A stretch of 8,833 nucleotides of DNA from Bacteroidaceae bacterium (lineage in GTDB: Bacteria; Bacteroidota; Bacteroidia; Bacteroidales; Bacteroidaceae). Location of the stretch: assembly GCA_024695315.1 (NCBI GenBank), contig JAILIJ010000153.1:1-8833 (forward strand), given 5' to 3'. Shown here in pieces: positions 1-6,477 of the stretch. The translations under genes and the position numbers were made by a program. Numbering within the stretch: position 1 is the first letter of the stretch; each line of letters opens with the position of its first letter. Below the pieces are notes generated by a model. It ran no database searches and had not been told where the DNA came from. It worked only from the letters and a program-made list of their open reading frames with translations.

Positions 1-534
1 GTAAAGAGCATGGACAAAGAAGCGTTATTGGCATTCGATATACATATTTCTGAATTTGACATTCCAGAAAATTCTTGTTTCTGCGGAAAAAGACTTCGAG
101 ACTTAAACATCAGACAACTTGCCGGAGTGAGCGTAGTCAGCATTATGCGAGGCGAAATGAATATTATTGTTCCAGGGGGGGAACGACATGTCTACCCTCA
201 CGACAAACTTATCGTTGCCGGAACAGACCAAGAGATGGACCGCTTCACTAGACTACTTAATGGTAGCCTCATAAAAGCAGAAACTTCTGAACACAAGGCT
301 TCCATTTCACTCGAACATATATATATCGGAGAAAAATCCGAACTTATAGGAATGAGTATAAAAAACTCTAAAATAAGAGAGCAAGCAGCCTGCATCGTCA
401 TGGGTATTGTAAGGCCAGACGACAATATATATATGAATCCAGACCCGGCTATGGAATTCAATAACGGAGACTTCATAATCGTTGCTGGAGAACAGGACAA
501 AATCAAGCAGTTCAAAGAACAGCAAGCAGTATAA
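1..534 (+). CDS. C-terminal end of a transporter with two RCK_C (TrkA_C) domains, probably a cation:proton antiporter (5' partial)
   Basis: The reading frame is open from base 1 (V-K-S before the first visible Met at base 10), so this is the tail of a gene that begins outside the window. The visible 177 residues hold two RCK_C-type modules in tandem. The first contains the strings CGKRLRDLNIRQ and VVSIMRG and ends in HDKLIVAGT; the second contains ELIGMSIKNSKIREQ and CIVMGIVRPD and ends in NGDFIIVAGEQ. The pattern 'G..L..l.ir...g..vv.i.R......P.....l..gD.liv.G' is the usual RCK_C signature. These domains are cytoplasmic ligand-sensing or regulatory modules of K+ and Na+ transporters. In Bacteroidota a tandem pair at the extreme C-terminus is typical of large CPA2-type cation:proton antiporters; a TrkA-like K+ uptake subunit or another RCK-bearing transporter is the alternative. 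The membrane part is not visible, so the transported ion is inferred. The next gene starts 2 bases after the stop, which suggests one transcript. Confidence 0.8.
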   Translation, partial: VKSMDKEALLAFDIHISEFDIPENSCFCGKRLRDLNIRQLAGVSVVSIMRGEMNIIVPGGERHVYPHDKLIVAGTDQEMDRFTRLLNGSLIKAETSEHKASISLEHIYIGEKSELIGMSIKNSKIREQAACIVMGIVRPDDNIYMNPDPAMEFNNGDFIIVAGEQDKIKQFKEQQAV

Positions 535-536
535 TA

Positions 537-1418
537 ATGTCAAATATCATCTATACACTCGGCTACAGACTACTAACAGCAAAAACCATAATTCAATACA
601 TCAAGAATTATGGCATCAACTGTATTGTCGATGCAAGCGAAGATAAAGATCGAATATTTGACCACGTAGACCAAAATGAGTTCCTCACGTTTCTAAAACA
701 ACGACACATCTCGTACTTGTCTTTCAAAGAAGAATTTGGATTCATACCCGCTTCTGCAAGAAATAGTCGCGGTATACCGGTATACAGCAAAGTATGTGAA
801 CTTGATTCCTTCAAACACGGAATCTCACGCCTACAAAACGGAATGACCAAAGGCTTCACAATACTGCTTATCGAAGAAGAGCACTCCGTATACAATAGTA
901 ATCGCTATTTACTAATCGGGAAATACTTATCTAAACAAGACATAAAGGTCAACCATATTCTCGAAAACGGAACATGCTACAGCCAAGAATCTATCGACGA
1001 GATTATCGTTCGTAGAGAAAATGAGATACTAGCTCAAAAAAATAAAGCGGCAGATTTGGGACAGACAGGAGAAGAGCTGGCTGCCCTGCACCTTATGCGG
1101 AAGGGATATATGATTCTTGATCACAACTGGAACCTACATAAAGGATGCGAACTGGACCTCATAGCACGCAAAGACGGCATTTTACATTTTGTTGAAGTGA
1201 AAACTCGAAGCAGCGATAAACGCGGAGCTCCCCAGCAAGCCATCGACCTTCACAAAATCCACAATATACAGAAAGCCATAAAGGAATACATGTCACGCAA
1301 CGACTATTTCGACATGCCCTATCAGGTCGACAGTATCGCCATCATCTACCACTCAGAGGAAGACTACAGCCTCGACATGCAAGAAGATATAAAGTTCCAA
1401 ACGACTCATAACAATTAA
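537..1418 (+). CDS. DUF488-like / YraN (UPF0102) nuclease-like fusion protein
   Basis: This 293-residue protein has two recognisable parts. Residues 4-142 follow the DUF488 pattern: an opening IYTLGY, a VD at 31-32, a GFIPASAR stretch near 68-75, a hydrophobic strand ILLIEEE at 109-115 and a closing VNHIL. Residues 174-270 are a YraN/UPF0102 domain: LGQTGEELAALHL (174-186), GYMILDHNW (190-198), ELDLIARKDG (205-214), FVEVKTRSS (218-226) and VDSIAII (264-270). The ELD and EVK residues (E205, D207, E220, K222) are those of the PD-(D/E)XK nuclease fold, so the metal site looks intact. YraN proteins are normally stand-alone at roughly 110-130 residues and are often annotated as putative endonucleases of uncertain biological role. 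In DUF488 the usual CHR motif is SNR here (121-123) and the DVR motif is DAS, so the N-terminal domain has probably lost its original site. The ATG at 537 lies 2 bases past the upstream stop, giving clear translational linkage. No signal peptide is seen, so it is cytoplasmic. Confidence 0.82.
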   Translation: MSNIIYTLGYRLLTAKTIIQYIKNYGINCIVDASEDKDRIFDHVDQNEFLTFLKQRHISYLSFKEEFGFIPASARNSRGIPVYSKVCELDSFKHGISRLQNGMTKGFTILLIEEEHSVYNSNRYLLIGKYLSKQDIKVNHILENGTCYSQESIDEIIVRRENEILAQKNKAADLGQTGEELAALHLMRKGYMILDHNWNLHKGCELDLIARKDGILHFVEVKTRSSDKRGAPQQAIDLHKIHNIQKAIKEYMSRNDYFDMPYQVDSIAIIYHSEEDYSLDMQEDIKFQTTHNN

Positions 1419-1442
1419 CAAGCATTTTCAATTAACATTAAG

Positions 1443-2150
1443 ATGAAAACAAAAGCAGACATCCTTGAAGGAAAAATCAGAAAACTTTTCAATAAAGGAT
1501 GCGTAAAATATGACCTCCTTGAAGATGGCGACAAAATACTTATCGCCGTCTCTGGCGGAAAAGACTCTTTGGAACTTGTACGCCTACTGTCACAGCGCGC
1601 AAAAATATACAAACCACATATACAGGTTGAAGCAGCCCACATCATCATGGACAATATACCATATGAGACCGACCGCTCATACATTCAACAATTTTGCGAG
1701 GAACAGGGAACACCACTTCACATTCTGCATTCTTCATTCCAAGACAGTACCGACGAACGCAAAACGCGCTGTTTTCTGTGCTCCTGGAACAGAAGAAAAA
1801 CCCTATTTGAATTTGCCGTACAAAATGGCTTCAACAAGATAGCTTTAGGGCATCACATGGACGACATTCTCACAACATACCTCATGAATGTCACTTTCGA
1901 AGGCTCATCACAGACCATGACGCCAAAACTACAAATGCAGCACTACCCTATAACTATCATTCGCCCGCTCTGCATGGTACACGAACACCTGCTCAGCAAC
2001 ATAGCTCAGGAACTCGGATTTGCAAAACAAAAGACACCATGTCCTTACGAAGAAACCACTCAGCGGGCAGCAATGAATAACATCCTCCACAAGTTGGAAG
2101 AAATCAACAAAGAAGCAAGATATAGTATATGGAATGCACTCAAATTGTAA
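1443..2150 (+). CDS. ttcA: TtcA-type tRNA 2-thiocytidine biosynthesis protein, short form
   Basis: A 235-residue PP-loop ATPase. The ATP-binding motif SGGKDS lies at residues 37-42. The TtcA-type cysteine pair CFLC is at 110-113, followed by GHHMDDILTTYLMN (from 136) and a third cysteine in TPCPYE (C200). In E. coli TtcA the equivalent three cysteines hold the [4Fe-4S] cluster needed to thiolate cytidine 32 of certain tRNAs; all three positions are present here. The protein is shorter than the roughly 310-residue E. coli enzyme, mainly at the two ends, which is common for the Bacteroidota form. TtcA-like paralogues with other thiolation targets share this motif set, so the exact tRNA position is inferred from the family. 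The ATG at 1443 follows the previous stop by 24 bases with no promoter or terminator between, so it probably shares its transcript. No good terminator follows the stop; only an AT-only weak stem is seen (2190-2196 with 2213-2219). Confidence 0.85.
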   Translation: MKTKADILEGKIRKLFNKGCVKYDLLEDGDKILIAVSGGKDSLELVRLLSQRAKIYKPHIQVEAAHIIMDNIPYETDRSYIQQFCEEQGTPLHILHSSFQDSTDERKTRCFLCSWNRRKTLFEFAVQNGFNKIALGHHMDDILTTYLMNVTFEGSSQTMTPKLQMQHYPITIIRPLCMVHEHLLSNIAQELGFAKQKTPCPYEETTQRAAMNNILHKLEEINKEARYSIWNALKL

Positions 2151-2201
2151 GAATAAACATCAAAAATTATCTATATGTCTTATCTTTTGAATAAAAATAC
2201 A

Positions 2202-2249
2202 GAAAAAAAAAGTTTTATTTCTTCAATATGATAAAAATCATTACATTTG
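2202..2249 (+). promoter_or_regulatory. Promoter of the lipoprotein gene
   Basis: TACATTTG at 2242-2249 matches the Bacteroidota -7 consensus TAnnTTTG exactly. No TTTG is present at the expected -33 spot (around 2219-2222), but a run of ten A (2202-2211, interrupted by one G near its start) lies just upstream and could act as an UP-like element. Transcription would begin near 2255, leaving about 33 untranslated bases before the ATG at 2289. Confidence 0.6.
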
Positions 2250-2288
2250 CACACTAATTAAAATTTAAACACCAAATAGATTATAATT

Positions 2289-2849
2289 ATGAAAAAAATC
2301 AGCACACTTTTGAGCATACTCCTATTTTCAATCGTAGGATTGGTCATGACTTCTTGTGAAGATGAAGAAGTAAATGGAGTAACAATTTCAGGACGATGGG
2401 AAGGTGATATGAAGATGGAAATGAAAGCAACATCACCACAATTAGAGCAAGAAGCTACATTAGTAGCAAAATACACAAAAATCTATTTCCAAAGTTCTGA
2501 GAATGCTTTTGCAGAATCAGGCTTAGGCAAGCAAATAGACTACTACGATTACGGACCTTACAAACAGTATTACCGCGAATTCCACTGGTCAATCAACAAG
2601 AGCGTTAATACAAACACCGTAACTATCACATACGATGATAATGGTGAAAAAATCTACCTTTACAATCCTGGTATAAGCAAAACTAACTTAAGTTTCTATC
2701 TAAATAGTAGCGATGAGGCAGAAAATGCACTTTGCTATTTTAAAGCAGACACTAATTTCGACTGGAGTTTGGAATATACTTCTATCGAACGCGCAAACTG
2801 GGAAGATGCATACCTCAAGTATCTTGAGTCTATCAAAGTTGAACAATAA
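2289..2849 (+). CDS. Lipoprotein of a small Bacteroidota family, function unknown
   Basis: A 186-residue protein with a clear type II signal peptide: positively charged start (MKK), hydrophobic core at about residues 5-20, and a lipobox ending MTSC with lipidated Cys23. The cysteine is followed directly by EDEE; in Bacteroidota an acidic run after the lipid-bearing cysteine is associated with export to the outer face of the outer membrane, so surface exposure is plausible. The mature part has no enzyme motif I recognise. It begins with a beta-rich module with GRWEGDM at 35-41, later YTKIYF, IDYYDYGPY and FHWSI, followed by alternating strands (VTITYDDNGEKIYLY). This layout resembles a set of small Bacteroidota lipoproteins that are sometimes labelled lipocalin-like; I recall the pattern but cannot verify it. 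The last 30 residues look helical. It has its own promoter and terminator, so it is probably transcribed alone. The start is chosen because it gives a complete signal peptide. Confidence 0.8.
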   Translation: MKKISTLLSILLFSIVGLVMTSCEDEEVNGVTISGRWEGDMKMEMKATSPQLEQEATLVAKYTKIYFQSSENAFAESGLGKQIDYYDYGPYKQYYREFHWSINKSVNTNTVTITYDDNGEKIYLYNPGISKTNLSFYLNSSDEAENALCYFKADTNFDWSLEYTSIERANWEDAYLKYLESIKVEQ

Positions 2850-2878
2850 GAGTTTTTAACTAAAATATATATAAAATT

Positions 2879-2918
2879 AATTGCCCGGCTCATCACGAGT
2901 CGGGCAATTCGTCTTTTT
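2879..2918 (+). terminator. Strong intrinsic terminator after the lipoprotein gene
   Basis: The arms AATTGCCCGGCTC (2879-2891) and GAGTCGGGCAATT (2897-2909) pair over 13 bases with a single G-U wobble and a 5-base loop (ATCAC). A run of five T follows at 2914-2918. The stem starts 29 bases after the lipoprotein stop codon. On the opposite strand the AATT ends give only a weak U tract, so the plus strand is the likely direction. Confidence 0.9.
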
Positions 2919-3231
2919 ACAAATAAATAACTAATTTTTAATAAAACCTCATATAAGAAAGCCTACAACACTACAAGTGCTTCAACTTTCCGTATCATCA
3001 ACGCTACAAAGTTAATTACTTTAACAATACAAACAATATTTTAAAAGGTTTTTATCACAAAAAACGTGCATTTTTTACGAAAAATTCACAAATAGAATGC
3101 GTAAAGTTTCAAATTCCGCCATTTAAAAGACATTTAGTTATATTTTATAACGTACAATAGCATTTTTCCGACAGACATACATCAATACCATCAGAATGTA
3201 ATATAACATAAAGAAAAACATACATCATTCG
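2919..3231. other. AT-rich intergenic stretch without a gene
   Basis: Between the terminator and the ABC-operon promoter there are about 310 bases with no supportable gene on either strand. The only structure I see is weak: an A6/T6 pair around CGTGCA (3059-3064 and 3071-3076), and an interrupted inverted repeat AAAGT-TAATT-ACTTT at 3008-3022 that could be a regulator site. Neither is strong enough to name. A 60-codon minus-strand open frame at 3145-3327 runs straight through the promoter and the inverted repeat below and is not taken as a gene. Confidence 0.6.
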
Positions 3232-3262
3232 TTTGCCAATAACCAACTTTATTGTAATTTTG
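3232..3262 (+). promoter_or_regulatory. Promoter of the ABC permease-ATPase operon
   Basis: TTTG at 3232-3235 (-33 element) and TAATTTTG at 3255-3262 (-7 element, full match to TAnnTTTG) are separated by 19 bases, the preferred Bacteroidota spacing. Transcription should start near 3268, giving a leader of about 65 bases before the ATG at 3334. This is the best promoter in the window. Confidence 0.8.
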
Positions 3263-3265
3263 CAT

Positions 3266-3300
3266 CGCCAAAGTCTATAACAGACACAATCCATTTGGCG
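3266..3300 (+). promoter_or_regulatory. Nested inverted repeat at the start of the ABC-operon leader
   Basis: CGCCAAA (3266-3272) and TTTGGCG (3294-3300) form a perfect 7-base inverted repeat. Stacked directly inside is a second perfect pair, GTCT (3273-3276) with AGAC (3282-3285), around ATAAC. The left arm sits at the predicted transcription start, so it could act as a protein-binding operator on DNA or, if fully transcribed, as a 5'-end hairpin that protects or regulates the mRNA. There is no U tract, so it is not a terminator. Confidence 0.45.
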
Positions 3301-3333
3301 CAACATAAAACATAGCAAATACCTCACACGCTA

Positions 3334-5745
3334 ATGATCCAACTATCGCAAATAACTAATGACATGTTTCACATTTTCCGCAAGTTTAAGGTTGCAAGCA
3401 CTCTTAACCTTGTTGGTTTATGTATCGCACTAATCTCATTCTTCCTCTTCTTCTCCAAAGTTGAAGAGACGGTCAACTATAATACATGCTTTAAGGACTG
3501 GAAAAAAATGTACCGTGTGGAACTCGACGGTCAGATATTCAGCAATGACAGCATACGTATAGCAAATGTTCCGGCTCCGGCCAAAAACATACTCACAAAA
3601 ATTCCTCACGTTGAAGATGTAGCTTTGATCGATATTGTAGGCTACACAATACCCTTCTCATCAAATGCCAAAGACGGAGAACACGAAACATACTATTACA
3701 AATACTACGATGGCTATGCAGAAACACTCGATTTCTTCAGCATCAAATACCTGTATTCCGACAAGCAACATATAGACGGAGACATTACCATCCCCGTTTC
3801 ATTAGCAAAAAAGAAATACGGAAAGGAAAACGTCGTCGGCGATAGTCTTGAATGGGAAATCAATGGCAAGAAAATGAAAAAACGTATTTCTGGAGTCTAT
3901 GCCGATTTCCCAAAGAACTGTTGTATAACCAATGGCATCTACCAATATGGCGACAATCAAACTGCAAATGATTTTCGAAATTTCAACTATCATGCTTATA
4001 TCAAACTGGACAACGTCGACAACATAAAAGATGTAGAACAAGACATACTAAAAGCATTTTACAAGACATCAAATCCAGAAGGTAACTATCAAGAATTTCT
4101 TACAGAAAGCAAGTTCAGCATCAAACTCCAAAGACTACACGACACCTACTTCTCCTTTGTCGACCAAGTGGCCGACAGAGGAAATTGGCACACAATAATC
4201 ATCTTATTCCTCTCCGCCCTCTTCATCATAGTCCTTACCAATGTCAACAATATGAATTATACGTTAGCATTGGCTCCGATACGAGTAAAAAACATAAACA
4301 CTCGCAAGGTCATCGGTGCAAGCCGATGCAACCTTATGGCCAGCCTTATTATAGAATCCATACTATTAGGCTTGATAGCATATATAATAAGCCTCATCGT
4401 GCTATTCCTGGCAGACGTCTTTGTCGAAGGCGTCATCAGTCCATTAGCCCATATTCGCATATCCATCTATACCTTTATAGTCTGCATCATCATCTCCATT
4501 TCATCCAGCCTATACCCAGCATTCTATGTAACCTCTTTCCCTACATCCGTTGCACTAAAGGGAGCCTTTCGCCTTCCTAAGCGAAGCCGTACCTTTCGAG
4601 CCGTACGAGTGGGCTTTCAAATCATTCTTAGCTCAATAGCCCTAACATGCTCAACAACCTTCATACTACAACAGAACTTTATCTTCTCCACAGAATATGG
4701 CTACCTGAAGAACCAGATAATCTTTGGAAAAATCAATTCTCAGGAAGCCCTAAGCCATAAAGACAAACTTATAGAGGCTTTTAAGCAGAATAAGAATGTA
4801 AAATCCGTAAGTTTCTCAGTCTTCGAAATAGGAACAGAGGATAGGTACATGATTTGGCAACGTTCTTTCGAACACGGGAAATACAGCCTCATGACTACAG
4901 TACTGCCTGTTGACTACAATTACCTTAAAACTCTTGGAATAGAAATTACAGATGGACAAGATTTCACCAAGAACGATAAAGGAGCATATATATTCAACGA
5001 GACAGCCCGCAAGAAATACCCATGGTTAAAAACTGGCCAACCTATATTTCTAAACTCTAATTCACCACACAATTACAAAGTTGCAGGCTTCTGCAACGAC
5101 ATAGTGTTTAGTTCTCTTAGACATAATAATATAGACAAAGCACTATGCTTCATAGTGCCTGGCGACAATTCTCCAGAAATGGAGATGATAAAAGAAAGAA
5201 TGAATATCGTAAACATCAGGCTCAAGGACCATGCAAAAATAGATGAGGTCAGAAAACAACTAATCGAGACCTACTATTCACTCTTTCCTAACAACGAGAG
5301 TGTTTTTGAGACCAGCACCTTCAATGAGAAACTCAAGGAACTCTATGAGCATGACATTACCTTTTTCACTCAAATGTTGTTCATAGCCCTCATATATATT
5401 GCCATAACCCTAATTGGAGTATTCTGTCTTACTCTCTTCGATAGCGAGCATAGACGCAAAGAAATAGGCATTAGAAAAGTATTCGGTGCTACAACCTTAG
5501 AAATACTTATGATGTTCAACAAAAGATACTTTCTCTCTGTTTGCATCTGCTACGTCATTTCAATTCCTATAAGTATATGGCTCATCGACTCCGTCCTGGC
5601 CGACTATTCAATTATATGTCCATATATGTGGATTGCATATCCTATATCAGCAATATTGATGATCTGCATGATACTCGGAACGGTAACATTACAGAGCTGG
5701 AGAAATGCCACAGAGGAAGCTGTACACAGCATAAAAGATGAATAA
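3334..5745 (+). CDS. ABC transporter permease, FtsX/MacB type (Bacteroidota long form)
   Basis: An 803-residue inner-membrane protein made of two repeated halves, each a periplasmic MacB-like core followed by an FtsX-like membrane domain. Eight hydrophobic segments are visible at about residues 22-41, 286-304, 337-361, 374-398, 427-446, 680-702, 730-752 and 765-787, with large soluble domains at about 42-285 and 447-679. The cytoplasmic loop that contacts the ATPase carries EIGIRKVFGAT at 710-720, a hallmark of this family; the first half has the corresponding NTRKVIGAS at 322-330. MacB/FtsX proteins do not move substrate through a classical channel; they pass conformational change across the membrane to drive export, lipoprotein release or signalling. 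Because both halves lie in one chain, one permease gene may act as a homodimer with the following ATPase. The gene follows its own promoter with a 65-base leader and is separated from the ATPase gene by 21 bases. The substrate cannot be told from sequence. Confidence 0.88.
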   Translation: MIQLSQITNDMFHIFRKFKVASTLNLVGLCIALISFFLFFSKVEETVNYNTCFKDWKKMYRVELDGQIFSNDSIRIANVPAPAKNILTKIPHVEDVALIDIVGYTIPFSSNAKDGEHETYYYKYYDGYAETLDFFSIKYLYSDKQHIDGDITIPVSLAKKKYGKENVVGDSLEWEINGKKMKKRISGVYADFPKNCCITNGIYQYGDNQTANDFRNFNYHAYIKLDNVDNIKDVEQDILKAFYKTSNPEGNYQEFLTESKFSIKLQRLHDTYFSFVDQVADRGNWHTIIILFLSALFIIVLTNVNNMNYTLALAPIRVKNINTRKVIGASRCNLMASLIIESILLGLIAYIISLIVLFLADVFVEGVISPLAHIRISIYTFIVCIIISISSSLYPAFYVTSFPTSVALKGAFRLPKRSRTFRAVRVGFQIILSSIALTCSTTFILQQNFIFSTEYGYLKNQIIFGKINSQEALSHKDKLIEAFKQNKNVKSVSFSVFEIGTEDRYMIWQRSFEHGKYSLMTTVLPVDYNYLKTLGIEITDGQDFTKNDKGAYIFNETARKKYPWLKTGQPIFLNSNSPHNYKVAGFCNDIVFSSLRHNNIDKALCFIVPGDNSPEMEMIKERMNIVNIRLKDHAKIDEVRKQLIETYYSLFPNNESVFETSTFNEKLKELYEHDITFFTQMLFIALIYIAITLIGVFCLTLFDSEHRRKEIGIRKVFGATTLEILMMFNKRYFLSVCICYVISIPISIWLIDSVLADYSIICPYMWIAYPISAILMICMILGTVTLQSWRNATEEAVHSIKDE

Positions 5746-5766
5746 TCGATTAAAACATATAGAACA

Positions 5767-6444
5767 ATGATACGATTAGAAAACATAAAGAAATCTTTTT
5801 CTACTAACGAAATCGAAACCATAGCCCTCAACGGAGTAAGTCTCGAAATAAAAGAAGGCGACTTTGTAGCGATCATGGGGCCCTCGGGGTGTGGCAAGTC
5901 CACCCTTCTCAACATCATCGGCCTACTCGATAGTCCTACAGAAGGTAAATACTATCTAAACAATAAGGAGGTAGGCTCCCTGAACGAAAAGGAAAGGACA
6001 AATCTGCGTCGTGGCGCCATTGGATTTGTTTTCCAAAGCTTCAACCTAATTGACGAATTGAACGTTGAGGAAAACGTAGCCCTTCCACTCACATATATAG
6101 GAGTCAAAAAAGCAGAACGTCACGAACGTACAGCGCAGCTTCTGAAAAAACTGAATATTAGCCACCGCTCCGTACATTTTCCTCATCAGCTATCAGGTGG
6201 ACAGCAACAACGCGTAGCCATAGCCCGCGCCATCATCAGCAAACCCAAGCTAATCCTTGCCGACGAACCAACAGGAAATCTTGACTCTAAAAATGGTAAG
6301 GAAGTTATGGAACTGCTCAAACAACTTCACGAAGAAGGCGCCACGATAATCATGGTTACCCATAATCAGCGCGACGCCCTATATGCCGACCGCACAGTCA
6401 ATCTGTTTGATGGGCAGATTATAGAAATCAATTCTACAATCTAA
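5767..6444 (+). CDS. ABC transporter ATP-binding protein, LolD/MacB type
   Basis: A 225-residue nucleotide-binding subunit with every expected motif: Walker A GPSGCGKST at residues 38-46, Q-loop VFQSFNLI around Q90, signature LSGGQQQR at 142-149, Walker B LILADEPTGNLDS at 162-174, and the switch histidine H199 in MVTHN. The length and the SFNLIDELNVEENV segment place it in the LolD/MacB/FtsE group that pairs with FtsX-like permeases. It lies 21 bases after the permease gene in the same direction and almost certainly powers it. Neither an HlyD-like adaptor nor a TolC-like channel gene follows: the next gene is convergent, its stop 33 bases away, and no hairpin terminator is visible in the gap. 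Confidence 0.92.
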   Translation: MIRLENIKKSFSTNEIETIALNGVSLEIKEGDFVAIMGPSGCGKSTLLNIIGLLDSPTEGKYYLNNKEVGSLNEKERTNLRRGAIGFVFQSFNLIDELNVEENVALPLTYIGVKKAERHERTAQLLKKLNISHRSVHFPHQLSGGQQQRVAIARAIISKPKLILADEPTGNLDSKNGKEVMELLKQLHEEGATIIMVTHNQRDALYADRTVNLFDGQIIEINSTI

Positions 6445-6477
6445 GCATCTTCAGCGGAATAAAACTGGAGGTGCAAA

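Noticed and set aside
301..440. ATATATAT strings in the first gene (312-322 and 425-433) as a repeat pair
   Set aside because: They are short, lie in codons for Ile-Tyr-Ile and Asn-Ile-Tyr and are explained by the protein sequence.
2190..2219. AT-only stem (AATAAAA with TTTTATT) after the ttcA gene as a terminator
   Set aside because: Seven A-T pairs around a 16-base loop are too weak, and there is no distinct T run after a stable stem; the A tract is better read as promoter-upstream DNA.
3145..3327. 60-codon open frame on the minus strand in the permease upstream region
   Set aside because: It runs antisense through the best promoter and the inverted repeat, has an implausible cysteine-rich composition and no promoter of its own.
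6445..6477. Shared bidirectional terminator in the 33-base convergent gap
   Set aside because: No inverted repeat with a T run on either strand could be found there.
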